From positions 1,488,001-1,552,000 of the forward strand of contig JAEILZ010000005.1 of NCBI GenBank assembly GCA_018873225.1: a stretch of DNA of 64,000 nucleotides, read 5' to 3'. How positions within the stretch are numbered: the stretch's first letter is position 1; the number at the start of each line of letters is the position of its first letter. This DNA comes from [Phialemoniopsis] sp. UDSM-2020 (lineage: Eukaryota; Ascomycota; Sordariomycetes; Thyridiales; Thyridiaceae). The notes under the pieces are model-generated. The model did no database searches. It was not told where the DNA came from and saw only the letters and a list, made by a program, of their open reading frames with translations. This document shows positions 33,084 to 44,199 of the stretch, piece after piece. Position numbers and translations under genes: made by a program.

Positions 33084-33236
33084 TCAGCTCGCGCACTTGA
33101 CCTCGCAGTCGATACAGACATCCTGAACGGACACTAGTGCCGTACAGCCGCATTTGCATTTGCAAATGACGTATCCCGGGATGCCCTGGAGGATGCCGCC
33201 CTTGGGCTGGGTCATCGGTTGCTTAACCATGGCCAT
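33084..33236 (-). CDS. Cys-rich 50-residue mini-protein, metallothionein-like spacing
   Basis: The minus-strand ATG at 33236 sits in a favourable context (GACACAATGG) and opens a 50-codon frame ending in TGA. The first 24 residues are plain (MAMVKQPMTQPKGG...). The second half holds seven Cys: residues 25, 27, 29, 31 in VICKCKCGCTALV, then 41, 44, 48 in DVCIDCEVKCAS. The C-x-C-x-C-x-C run followed by C-x2-C-x3-C resembles metal-thiolate proteins, though I recognise no family. There is no signal peptide, so a cytosolic protein is more likely than a secreted effector. A TATA box at 33494-33501 and a leader of about 230 nt containing a 60-bp-period duplication support a real transcription unit. 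A longer in-frame extension to 33416 starts only at TTG and is not used. Confidence 0.5.
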   Translation of the reverse strand: MAMVKQPMTQPKGGILQGIPGYVICKCKCGCTALVSVQDVCIDCEVKCAS

Positions 33237-33322
33237 TGTGTCTCGAGTGTTTGTTTCGTACGAGAGGGGTAAGGGGATCGAGAACGAGGGCTTGTCTAGT
33301 ATTTGGGACTGGTCAATACCGA

Positions 33323-33431
33323 TGTAGGGTACTGTGATCTTGTGGACTTGATCGAGAGAGTGTAGGAAGCTGTATGTGGCTTTGTAAGGTGCTGTGATCT
33401 TTTGGACTTGATCCAAGAGTTTGTAGAAATA
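33323..33431. repeat. Two-copy direct repeat, period 60 bp, in the leader of the Cys-rich gene
   Basis: Copies begin at 33323 and 33383 (about 49 bp similar in each, sharing CTGTGATCTT and TGGACTTGATC with scattered substitutions). They lie between the TATA box and the ATG of the mini-gene, so they should be transcribed as 5' leader. Confidence 0.8.
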
Positions 33432-33493
33432 TTGCTGAGAGTTGTCTGTGGCTGATGGCTTCTATGACCACAAGAATACGGGAAAGTGAAGCA

Positions 33494-33501
33494 TATTTAT
33501 A
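33494..33501 (-). promoter_or_regulatory. TATA box of the Cys-rich mini-gene
   Basis: Minus strand reads TTTGGGTATAAATATGC, about 258 nt upstream of the ATG. The core TTGGGTATAAA is identical to the one upstream of the orphan at 4127-5263. Confidence 0.6.
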
Positions 33502-34052
33502 CCCAAACCCAACAAAGGGTTTGTCATGAAGACGAACAAAGTAGCTGAGTTGCGCTACAATGTGCTGTCTGCGAGCAACTAAACGGGAGGCAGTGAACAA
33601 AGCGATTGTTGATGACAGGTGCCTTTGTGCATGATCAAGAAAGATTGGACTATTGTTGGAAACAAAACACGAGACGATTATTTTAAGTATGACCATATGA
33701 GATAGCACAATCCATATCTACCTATGCAATCATCACTCATAGTAGTCATCATGACTGACAGTGTGTAACCTTGAAACTCCGTAAACCATGCCTTTGAAGA
33801 ATTGCATGACGCCGAAAAGCAATCGCTCGCATTGTGGAATGTGCCGTGAACAGGGTCGTTTTATACAGGATCAGAGGACTTCCTCGAGATCTGAACTAAG
33901 GTGCAAAGCGTATTAAGGGACTAAGGTCCTCGAGAAAAGGAAAGCCATACAAACAACCCAGATTTGCAAAGAGATCGACGCCATCTTTGGCTCAAAGAGC
34001 AGTCGATGTGCTGTCGAGGAGCTGCCCGCCATAAGCTACCACCGACGGCTAT

Positions 34053-36060
34053 TCAAGAAATTAGACACTGGTATCTTGAACATTGTATTAATTTATTTAC
34101 TGACCTGAATGCATCGGCGACTTTGGCCCGACGAGGCTTTGTATTCGGCGTTGAAGGTGCTGGCTTTTTCTTTGGAACTTCTTCGGCTGGACGCGACATA
34201 CCCAACATTTCGTATTCCAGGTCATCCAGGGGCGAGCTGCTTCGACTGGAGTTCGTGGAGGCTGTTGCTGGACGATCTCGTGACGGCGCACGACGGTTCC
34301 GAGGTTTGACATCTCGCAGTGTATGCTCAGAGCTTGGGGACCGTGAAGGTGCGCGACGGCTCTCTGAAAAGGACCGCTTGGCCCCTACAACAGCGCTCTG
34401 ATATCCAGAGTCAATGGGTTTCTTGGGCAAGTCCGCGGGAATTTCGGGTCGAGGAGGCAAGCCATGATGATGCGTTTGGCTCGATACTTCAGGACTGCTG
34501 GCAAGCTGACGTGGGGCTTGTCCAGGAAATGAATGTGAGCCTGAATACCTCGGCCGTTTGTCGTCTCGAGGATGGTACAGAGATGCGTCATCATGTGTGC
34601 GTTTGCCTTGTCTGCGAGACGGGCTGATCTCTTGCGGAGGATTTCCCTCAACATCCCTGCTATCCGAATGTAATCCCTGGCCTACGTGCTGGGGACTATT
34701 GAGTCGGGCGCGAGATAGGCGTGGGGACCAGGGATCCGTTTGTGAACTTGTTAGTTCTTGTTCCGGCGAGGTCTCAGCGATCGTCTGAGATGCATCTTGG
34801 GAAACCTTGGGCCATGTATAGGTGGGATATTTATGGTCGCTACTGGGAAAAGTTCGAAGCACCATGCCACTTCTGTACTTGAATGACGGATCCAGTCTGG
34901 CGGTGGCCCAATAAGTATCATCTCGGATGGATTTGCAGAACTCGTCAACGTTGTCCTCCTTGAAGAATTGAGAGCTGATGACCTTCGCATTGAATGCAGG
35001 TGGTATTGTAGGATCGTCGTTCCAAACACTTGGCAGGGGTTTGCCAACAGGGTCGGCAGGTGCCGTTTTATGTTCAGCAAATATCGTTGTTAGTTGCCAG
35101 TTGAACTCATCGTCCCCCTCGGTCGGCGGCTCCGCATTTCTGGACCGAGATCTTTCATGCTGGCCAGAGCCGGGTGTAGACGTGGCAGATTCTGCCGCTG
35201 AGGAAGGCTGGCGCTCTATACGGGCGCTGCTCGCTCTCCGAGGACTCTGCTGTCGAGGTCCGCGTCCATGTGGGCCACTGTTGCGGCCGCGATTGTGACG
35301 CTCATGTCGTTTCCCACGACCGGACGGCGCATCCCTAGGTCTTTGATAGGAAGGCGGAATCGAGGGAGGAGGACTGTACGAGTAAGGCAGTGGTGGAGGG
35401 TATGGACCTGGAGCATAGCTTGGTGGGGTCGGAAGTGGGTGATGAAGAGGGCCAGGGTGGACAGGCGGATAGGGAGGCGGCCCATGAGGTTGTGGAGGGA
35501 AATAGCTGGGCTGTGGATAAGGTTGGGAGTAAGGAGATGGCACTGGCGGCGTCATCGCCGGGGGCCCGGGCTGGCCATAAGGAGAGTACACTGGTGGCGA
35601 GTTTGATGGAGGGAAGGGAGGCCCGGGATACCCAGGTGGGCCATGATTCCAAGATCCAGGAGGCGGCGAGTAGTGCACGGGCGGGGTGTGAGCTGGGTAT
35701 GCTGGCGGCGGTGGAGGAGGCGCCGATTGTGGTGGCGGAGGAGGAGGATAGTGAGTTATCTGCGGGCCAGCACTGGGCGGGGGAGGATATCTGGTCACCA
35801 CCATGCCATTGGAGTGCCTGCTATGTGAAGCACTGGACCCTGAGCTGGCATTCTGTCCCGCAGCTTGACGTTGGCGAAAGGCCTCGAGACCACTGATAAG
35901 ATTGTCAGTTTTGAGGGAGGAGAAAGAAGAGACGGGCAACATACGCAGGAACTGCTCGGGTTGGCTCAGGACATGCCACAGTGATATGACCCTTGGCACC
36001 GCAGTTGTAGCATGCAGGCTCGGCTGACGCCGAGTCTTGTCCCGGAGCGCGCTGGGACAT
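34053..36060 (-). CDS. CCHC zinc-knuckle protein with Pro/Tyr-rich region
   Basis: Two exons (35945-36060, 34053-35892) with a 52-nt intron (GTATGT donor, CTTATCAG acceptor) encode 651 residues. Exon 1 carries a complete CCHC zinc knuckle: Cys17, Cys20, His25, Cys30 in CYNCGAKGHITVAC, a module for single-stranded RNA or DNA. Residues 55-230 are extremely Pro/Tyr/Gly-rich (repeated PPPP, YPGPP, PSYAPGPYPPP), likely disordered and condensate-prone. A basic RG-containing stretch follows. A more conserved region around residues 310-400 (DDEFNWQLTTIFAEHKTAP, FFKEDNVDEFCKSIRDDTYW, YRSGMVLRTF) recurs in fungal zinc-knuckle proteins as I know them. The C-terminal third is Ser/Arg/Pro-rich. RNA binding in the nucleus is inferred. 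The frame continues past the intron donor, which allows a longer false ORF to 36356. Confidence 0.82.
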
Positions 36061-38019
36061 GCTTGATCTGTGCAAGGAGTATCATGTACCAGCTCAAGAA
36101 GAAGAGGTGACGAGAGAGAGGGTGGCTTGACGACTCTGCAAGCCCGCCATTGACACCGATTTGGTTGTTCGTAGCTGAATGTGGGAAGGGCCGAAGCTGG
36201 GAAACGTCTGAGCAATGCAGGGCGCGAGCATAGGACGAAAGACGGATCAGAAAATCGCAGCCTTGCCCGTAGTTCAGCGCCTGTCGCAGACGACGTCCAC
36301 CAGTATGACACTGGTGTGAAAACCTTCCTGGTCTCACTGGCACTGTCTGATTGCACCGAGCCCGGATGTGATAGTGTGAGTGAAGCTGACAGAACGTCAA
36401 GCGCTGTAAGTCATGCTCTCCAGCACCAAGGTTTCCTTGCAGCGTCGGCCGAAATACGGAGCTTCCACCCTAAGCACGTTGAGACAAGGTAAGCCGCGCG
36501 CGGCGACTCAATTCATACGCGCGACCGATGGTGGGGAAATGTTCAGGAGAGGATCGTTCAATTGAGCGTCCGTTTCTCCTGTTGGGCGAGGTGATCGCCC
36601 CGTTTAAGAAAGTCGAGGCTGAAGGAAGTTGGGGTTGCGGAGAAGAGTGAGGCTTACTATCAGCCGCTTGCGACTCGTGACTGGGGAACAATGGCGAAGG
36701 GGGCAGGAACAAGTCGGGCATGGGAAAACTTCGGGCCGAGTCCAGCAGACCCGGTGTGACGACCGTGCAGAACATTGAATAGCACATCGAGGTTGAGCGG
36801 CGTTCAGTCATGGGGATGAGCTCTTTTGATATCTACGAGGAATGAGAACAGGATATATGTCTGTACCCTGAGTACTATGCCGATCGCAGGCGGGCATGAG
36901 AGATAATGCTCCGAAGGACAATGGGATTGTGAGGTAAATGAACGACGCCTCAGGCAGTCTTTCAGCCCTGGAAGCAATGGAACGAGCTTCGCAGACACCA
37001 TGACAATCACGGTACAAAATTGAACGCCTGCGATTGCTGATGTAGAGAACTTGATGAAGCAGGACTCATCGAGGAATGAGAACCCTACATCAGGAGATAG
37101 AGAACTCGGGCTGGGAAGAACTTGGAGCGGAACACTGCCAACGCCACGACTGCACGCTAAGAAAACATCTTCATTTGGTTTGAGTAGAAATACACCAAGA
37201 AGCAAAATACAAGAAACCCGTTCGACGCTCTATCTGGATGAAGAAAAAGAAGAGCAAAAGGCTTCGGACGGAATGACGTGATGTCAGCGGTCTCAAGGAA
37301 GCCAGGATAGCAAGGTCGCGCGCCCAAGTCGGAGAAGTAATGAGACAGATGCTGATCATGCATATGATTCAAACCAACACAAGAACGCTCAAATTGTTCA
37401 GTTCCCGAAGAAAGGACCATCGAAACTGGGCAAAGACGTCGCCCGAGCCAGCCCGGTCCGGTTGGGCTGGTCTTTTGAGATTGAAAGGGAGAAAACGATT
37501 CGAAGCAAGCTTGGAAATCCATGGATGGGCGGGAGTTCATATGAGGGAGCACTTGAGGTCCTCAAGCACGTGCACTAGCGCACTAACCCAACCCTACAGG
37601 ATTCGCTGAAGCGCCCTAATCAGAGCCGCTGTCGCAGGACAGCGGGGGCCACTACGTAAAGGTACTTTTTACGTGTAGCTCTCCTCCTGCCCTGCTGACA
37701 GAGAAACGCCGCCGTTGTTGGTTTATCATCGCGAAAAAGCACACTCGGCCTGGAGGATGAAGCAATCGCCATGTCGACCAAACTGCGATAACCCAGCTTA
37801 AGCTCTTTCAATACCCGCCCGTGCGACTGCAGAAGCTCTCATGTAGACCATTCGGATGCTCCTCGATCATGTTTGCTTCTCCAAGAGCCTTCCCTACAGA
37901 CACATCTTCCGCGGGGAGAAGCAGCAATCCTAGCACAACAGCCGTCGTGCCTATACCGAGACTTCGCCTTCCACCAGCTTCTTGAGGCGCGCTGATACAG
38001 CGCCTTACTTTTTCCAAAC
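36061..38019. other. Large divergent intergenic region between CCHC gene and ppg1
   Basis: Nearly 2 kb; open frames up to 133 codons on both strands lack family resemblance, consistent start contexts or splice partners. No repeats or RNA genes are recognised. Confidence 0.5.
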
Positions 38020-39198
38020 ATGCCCAGCCTACCTTGTATGTGAATCGCGTCTACTAGACCTCGCCTCGCCGAAAGCGGTAGCGCAACCCCCTCCCCGCGA
38101 TCTGTTCTGACCCGGTACGCACTGCCCAGCTTCCGTCGATCTCGACGAATGTATATCACGCCTGTACAAAAAGGAACTACTTGCGGAATCTGTCATCGAG
38201 GCGATATGCGCCAAAACAAAGGAGCTCTTGATGCGCGAAAGCAATGTCGTGCACGTCAAGGCACCGGTCACCGTCGTCGGCGACATTCACGGCCAATTCT
38301 TTGACCTCATTGAGATCTTCAAGATTGGAGGATGGTGCCCAGATACCAACTATCTATTTCTTGGTCAGCAGCCTTCCGACTCTCTCGCCCCGGCGCATCT
38401 GCTATCTGAGACTAACACATCCCAACCATAGGCGACTATGTCGACCGCGGCATGTTCAGCGTCGAAACCATTTCTCTCCTTGTCTGTTTAAAGCTTAGAT
38501 ACCCCAACCGAGTGCATTTGATACGCGGCAACCACGAGTCACGAGGTGTGACGCAGTCATACGGATTTTATACCGAGTGTTCTAGAAAATACGGCAACGC
38601 CAACGTATGGCACTACTTTACCGACATGTTCGACTTCTTGACGTTGAGCGTGGTCATTAACGATCAGATATTCTGTGTACATGGAGGTAGGTCACGCCCG
38701 ATGCTCTGGTAAGGCGTGATAGTATCTAACTATCTTGGGCTTTACACAGGATTATCACCGTCCATACATTCCATCGATCAAATAAAGATCATCGATCGGT
38801 TCCGCGAGATCCCTCACGAAGGTCCTATGGCCGACCTTGTCTGGTCTGATCCGGACCCTGAGCGCGACGAGTTCTCCCTCTCGCCTCGCGGCGCCGGCTA
38901 CACATTCGGCGCACAGGTTGTTAAAAAGTTCCTTGCCGTCAACAACATGTCGCATATTCTGCGGGCGCACCAGCTGTGTCAGGAAGGCTTCCAGGTGCTA
39001 TACGATGACCGCTTGAGCACGGTCTGGAGTGCGCCCAACTACTGTTACCGCTGCGGCAACATGGCTAGCGTTCTCGAGGTCAGCGACACCGGCGAGCGGT
39101 TCTTTAATGTGTTTGCCGCGGCGCCTGAGAATGATCAGCACAAGGACCAGCCGGAAAAGACAGTCGACGGCAATTCACTGCCCGATTACTTTTTATAG
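38020..39198 (+). CDS. ppg1: PP2A-like serine/threonine phosphatase Ppg1
   Basis: Four exons (38020-38035, 38130-38363, 38432-38686, 38750-39198) give 317 residues. Exon 1 is only 16 nt; the join restores [20 protein letters not shown], the expected N-terminus. All metal and phosphate motifs are intact: GDIHGQF, GDYVDRG (across intron 2), RGNHESR and HGGLSPS (across intron 3), plus [16 protein letters not shown]-like [17 protein letters not shown] and [26 protein letters not shown] separate it from PP2A, PP4 and Sit4 and match Ppg1. It ends in DYFL, a carboxymethylation-type tail. In yeast, Ppg1 acts in the Far/STRIPAK complex, affecting glycogen and mitophagy control. Intron 2 has an atypical GTCAGC donor, but a clear CTAAC branch and CATAG acceptor. 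Confidence 0.94.
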
Positions 39199-39539
39199 AG
39201 CTGAGAAGGACGAGTACGCTGCTCATGTCTAATAGCTCGCACCTGTATCAATATCATAGATGGCCGAGCGGGCCGTAATGTCATGTATTCACGATCGAAA
39301 TGGAACCTTGGTTAGGGATGGTATATTTGTAATGCTGTGAATTTTGTGCATGGCGTGTTCGCCGCATGTAGCTCTCCATTTTTGTGTCATCATCATTATC
39401 TTCCCAAGCTGATCCTATCCTTGATGGTTGGATAAGCCGGCGAGCTGCCCGATTTGCAGCTTGTTTCCATGGAGGCGTTGAAGGTAGTCGTCCTCCATCG
39501 CGTCCCGACCGTCGATCTGTGGCCAGTGTGGCTCGACGT
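39199..39539. other. Convergent spacer ppg1-RhoGDI
   Basis: 3' flanks of two convergent genes. Nothing else is seen. Confidence 0.5.
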
Positions 39540-40712
39540 CTACCAGTCCTTGGCGATATCAAAGCTCCACTCGAACTCAAGGTGCTTCTTCTTGTCATCA
39601 TCGACGAAGCTGGAAACAGCGTTGTAGTGGCCGCGAGCGAGCATGCCCGAGGGTGCCTCCTCCTCTTGGACTACAGTTTTAGAAGACAGGTTAGCTCTCA
39701 ATGATCTGCGACATGATACCACACCTCACTTACACTTCTTATTATAGATAGGCTGCTTCTCGGTGTTCGGCGCATAGCTTCCCTGAGGCTCAAGTCAGTC
39801 TTATTGCTGTTGCGATACAATGGCCATCTAAATTGGAAAGGGTCTTACAATCATCTCGCTGTCCTTGCTAACCTTGATGCCCTTGCGCTTGACAACTTGC
39901 ACGTAATGCAAACCGCTGAGGATCTCGTGCTGAACCTTGAAGCTGGCGACCATGGTGAACCTGGCACCCTCCTTGATCTTGAAGGGGTGGTCCTTAAGCG
40001 TCTTCTCGCTACCGGGAGTCTTGAGGTCGATGGTGACGGGGTCGCGACCGGGAGACTCCATAGTAAGGCTGAGGATGATGCAGACGCGCGGGTCGTTGGG
40101 ATCGCTCAGGTCCTTGCCGCCGCCGAGGCCGAGACTCTGCTTATAGCGCTGCAGGGACTCATCGTTGGCATCTGAGGTGGTCAGCGGGTGTGCGTCTTCA
40201 AAACCAAAGTCGAAGCCCTCGTAGATGTGACACTGGTCGTGGTAAAGTGAGAGGAGGAAAGTCAGATCAACGGGCGGGACGGTGCGAGACAGCTGCTGCT
40301 CGCCGGGTCCCAGCAGCGGAGAGGGAGGGGGCGGAGGGGGGATCTGGGCAGGGTGATTCTGCGAAGTAAGAGACATTGTAGCAGGTCTTTGCTACGGTAT
40401 CTCTTGAGGCGCAAAATCGGGTTTGGGTGATTGTTGTGAAGATAGATGCTACTCCGAGCCTCGTGGGTTGGGAGCTTGGTGTTTGGGACAAACAATGCGA
40501 GGGGCGGAGCAACAGCACAATCCGTTACCAGGAGGTGATTTGGGGCAACACATTCACCTTGAAGAGCGAGATCACGACTGATTGCAAAGTGAGATGAAGT
40601 TGAGAGGCGACTCACCCATGTTCTGGTACTCAGCCAAGCTCTGCTTTGGTTGCGACAACTTGTACCCCTGGGTCTCCTCGGGCATCGTGTCGTCGTCATG
40701 ATGGGAAGCCAT
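39540..40712 (-). CDS. rdi1: Rho GDP-dissociation inhibitor (RhoGDI)
   Basis: Four exons (40616-40712, 39849-40171, 39734-39782, 39540-39670) encode 199 residues. The N-terminal arm ([20 protein letters not shown]) binds Rho switch regions. The immunoglobulin-like C-terminal domain shows VKIILSLT-like [54 protein letters not shown], then [10 protein letters not shown] and the terminal [15 protein letters not shown] and [13 protein letters not shown], which line the prenyl pocket. RhoGDI extracts prenylated Rho GTPases from membranes and keeps them inactive in the cytosol. Introns 2 and 3 are of ordinary size (66 and 63 nt), but intron 1 is 444 nt, the longest in the window, and its 3' part is open in frame with exon 2 (see findings). 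Confidence 0.93.
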
Positions 40713-42809
40713 GGTGCCAATCTGTCCCGCCTTTACGGAATAGAGATATTCAAAAGAAAATAAAAGGAATGATCCGGATAGTTGATGAGTATCACAGACA
40801 CAAATCGTCTACGAGGAGGCTCTACACAAAGGTGATGTGGGATATGACGATATGGCGGTCGGTAGTATTTATTTGGTCGACGGTTTGGAGGGGTTGTGCC
40901 GTTGGTGGGGTTCCTGCAGCGTTTCTGATCCATGCAGGTCAGGTCGCCGCCTCCCAGTCAGCCTGGACCGCTGAAGAACTTTTGCCCCCGACTCGGTTCG
41001 CCAGGGGTAGCCGATCAATCGAGGTGAGAGTGTGGCACTCGGGGCACTCATGCTTGCGAGCCTTTGTCAAGAGATCTCGGATTGATGGTCATTACTCCTT
41101 GAGCAATGCACTCCAGTAATGAAACATTCGCTGTTCGCGGTGTATTGTCTTATTACTAATAAAGCAGGAACAACAGCCACGACGAGACCTTTCAGCGTCG
41201 GTAAACCTGCTATTGTATATGACCATGGCCGAGAGCACTTCCAAGTACCACAGTTTATTATTTACTTCAAGGTTGTTCAGGCGCTTCCGCCGACAATACC
41301 GGCAATTGCTACGTTAGTGATCCACCTTGAATTCTGCTCTGGCTCGATGAGCCCAAGCTGGGCTTTTTGCAAAGGCACAACTAGAGGAAACCTGGGTAAC
41401 ACAGTCGCGCCAAGCGCCGTCTTGGTTAAAACGGCCTCTAGAACCATGCTTGATCTTCCAAGGAATAGCAAGCCGGCGAATGGACGACTCTTCCGGAAGT
41501 TGGAAACGCGGGAGCCATTGGCCTGCGGAAGCAGCCGCCTTTTGTATGCGCGCCCCGATGGTAGGCCGTACCTAGCGTCCGCCGGTCACTAGCACCGAGC
41601 TTGAGCTTGTCTCGGGGCCCTAAAGACACCCAGACGCGTGCGCATATGTCGCAGGTTGTTCAAAGGACAGCGACCATCGCTTCACCCGACTGCTGAATAC
41701 TTATCGGCTTGCCGCGATGCGCAACCCAGACGTACTGCAGATTGATGGGTCCGTCAGCAGCGGATGCAAGACAGGACGGGCCCCCTCATCAATTTGCTTG
41801 GTCTGGGGCTCCATTGTATGCGTTGGGAGCTTCTCGGACGGTGCTGGGCACGCAAGCATTCGGCTGCTGCAAGCTCCTGTCCCCTGACATCCAATTAAAG
41901 CAAGTGTGGAGCGGGTAGACCCCACAAAATCCCAAAGGGGCCAAAGAGGACAAAGTAGGGGAGCAGTAGGGAGCATGGCGCTATTCCCGTCACGGAAATC
42001 CCCCCAAAAGAGGGCGGCCAAAATCGAAGGGGTCAACCGGAACCCCCAACGCTGCCACATTGACTGATCTCGAGTGCTCAGACTCGTCAGATTGATCGCC
42101 CACCCATTCACGGAACTGATTACGGGCTATCAGGGACCCCTTCCCAAGCGCCATTCTTTTCCCCGGGTCGCCTGCCCAGAGAGCCACGACTGGAAGGGCA
42201 CGGAGGACAGACATTCCATTCAATCAATCAATCCACCACACCTGCAGCGCCAGGAGCAAATTTTGTCTCCCGATACTCCCTCACAGCCCTTTTCCTTTTC
42301 TTTCCCAACATACAACTTTGAAGAGGACATATCTGGGCTCTGTTCTTATCAATCTTCCTCCAGTATTCTTCCTCTTGGCGGAATCGCGCTTTTGGCGTTT
42401 CTACGGCTACCCCTTCCTCCTAGGTCGGTCCGCCCTGACTCCACTTGCGCGCGCGCGCGACAAAAGCCAGCAAGCAATCTCTCAGCTCCATCGGCAAGGG
42501 TTCAGACAATATCCTCATCACTTCCCCATCCTTGGGCTTTTTCTTTCTCGGCTTTGCGACAGTCAATCGCGTTGAGGTATGCGATCTTTGAAAGGCATCA
42601 TTTATGGTTGGCTTGGACTCGTTGGCGCTAACGTGATCACACAAGATTGTTAACCATCCGGCCAGCTTGGGGAACGAGTCGCGCGATCCTCTGTGCTTTC
42701 TAGAACCCACAGAGCTTTTTATTCACTCTCTTCTTCATCATCTTCCGCATCCTTCCGCTTTGCAGCATATTATTACTCTTTTAATCAACTACACACCATC
42801 GCGTTCGAA
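40713..42809. other. Large intergenic region upstream of the Bqt4-like gene
   Basis: Divergent 5' flanks. The stretch from about 42.25 kb to 42.8 kb is rich in CT and TTCC tracts, consistent with a long promoter and leader for the Bqt4-like gene. Open frames (up to 185 codons at 42074-42631) show only low-complexity Ser/Leu/Pro content. No gene is called. Confidence 0.5.
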
Positions 42810-44199
42810 ATGGCTTCGTCGAGGACACTCCCAGAGAAGCGGAATCCGCTCATGACTGAGGGCGTGCCCGAGTGTTGGTACTTAAGTACTCCGTTGCTCC
42901 GTTCTGCCCGCTAATTTCTCTCTTTTGCAGATACCGAGCTCATCTCCCGTCGACGCCTTGGGCAGACTCAACTCACTCCGCGCATGGTTGCAACCATCCC
43001 CGGCACCGAGATTGACCCTACCAGCCTCGGCGCCTTCGACTATGCGCACTTGCGCGCACCTCTCCCCAAGGGCATTGCTTCGGGCATCTTCAAGTCCAGC
43101 CCTAGCAGCTACTTCCTGATGCGTCGCAGCCACGACGGCTTCGTCTCCGCGACCGGCATGTTCAAAGCCACTTTTCCCTATGCTGAAGCGCATGAAGAGG
43201 AGGCCGAGCGCAAGTTTATCAAGGCCATCGAGACTACTAGTCCCGAGGAGACGGCCGGGAACATCTGGATTCCCCCAGAGCAGGCGCTCAGCTTGGCCGA
43301 GGAGTATGGCATTCAGCCTTGGATTCAGGCCCTTCTCGACCCGTCTGATATTCAGGTGTCGGGTGGAAGCGAGGGCGCGAGCCCGCCCAAGAAGATTTCG
43401 GCTCCGCCAAGGTTCTTCCACGGCCAACCGAACCTCGCGCCTCCAACTCCCACGTCGCTGCCGCGCAGCTCTCGCGCAAGGCGCTCCGCTAGCCCCTCCA
43501 AATTGCCAACGGCCAAGAGGGCCATAGCAAGCCCGCGCAAGCGATCCTCCAAGGCTGCCGCGGCAGCAGCTTCCGAGACTCCTGCCCCCAGCTCCAAGTC
43601 TCCAAGCCTCGTGAACGGAGATTTGACCGTACCGGCTGACACTCCAACGACCGAAGAGTCCGAGAAGTCCGCAGCGGAGAGCGCAGCTGTGGAACCGCCA
43701 GTCGTGCTCCCGACTGTTGAGGAGGACCCCAAGGTCAAGATCAACGTGGACCAGAATGTCAAGGTTGACAAGGATGGTGTCGAGACAACGGTCACCAATG
43801 TCGAGGTGGAGGTCCCCATGGCAGGCGAGCCTGCTTCTGCCGAGGAGATGGCCCGCATGCTGGCCGAGGCGAGAGAGATGGTGCAGCCTGCTCTTGAAGC
43901 AGCGGCAAGCAGCACTCCCAAGGCCACGAAGAGCAAGCGAAAGGCCGAGGACATCACGACAGGAGACAAGGACGACGAGAACAAGGAGAATGCAACAGAC
44001 GCTGCTTCAGAAGAGCCGAGGTCGAAGAAGGTCAAGACTGAAGTCGAGCTGAAGAAGGAACGTGTCCGCAAGCGGGCATTGCTGGGGATCAGTGCCACTC
44101 TGGCAGTCGGGTAAGTAGTGCTACGACAACAGGACTGAAGAGATTCTGCTAACATGAACATCTAGGGCCTTGGTTCCGTATGTTATGGGCATGCTATAA
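42810..44199 (+). CDS. bqt4: Bqt4-like inner nuclear membrane protein with APSES/KilA-N domain
   Basis: Three exons (42810-42873, 42931-44110, 44166-44199) encode 425 residues. The first join rebuilds VPEYTELISRRRLGQTQL, and the last exon supplies only ALVPYVMGML. Residues about 22-130 form an APSES/KilA-N-type DNA-binding fold (FKSSPSSYFLMRRSHDGFVS, ATGMFKATFPYAEAHEEEAE, NIWIPPEQALSLAEEYGI). A basic, Ala/Ser-rich linker with coiled-coil and acidic segments follows. The protein ends in a single hydrophobic helix (LLGISATLAVGALVPYVMGM), as in tail-anchored Bqt4, which tethers telomeres to the nuclear envelope in fission yeast. Splicing of the final 34-nt exon is needed to complete that helix. 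Intron 1 has a GTTGGT donor. Membrane topology is inferred. Confidence 0.88.

Larger units (their letters stand above)
33237..34052. other. Leader, promoter and upstream flank of the Cys-rich mini-gene
   Basis: Beyond the repeat and TATA box listed separately, a second TATA-like GTATAAAAC (minus strand) lies near 33860, without a convincing gene downstream of it. The right end is the 3' flank of the CCHC protein. Confidence 0.4.

Noticed and set aside
34053..34110. Possible 38-nt micro-intron at the 3' end of the CCHC gene (GTCAGT to CCAG)
   Set aside because: Below the usual minimum size for fungal introns, with a non-consensus donor; the unspliced frame already ends cleanly.
36470..37552. 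Several 110-130-codon minus-strand frames upstream of ppg1
   Set aside because: No family resemblance and no consistent splice or start signals.
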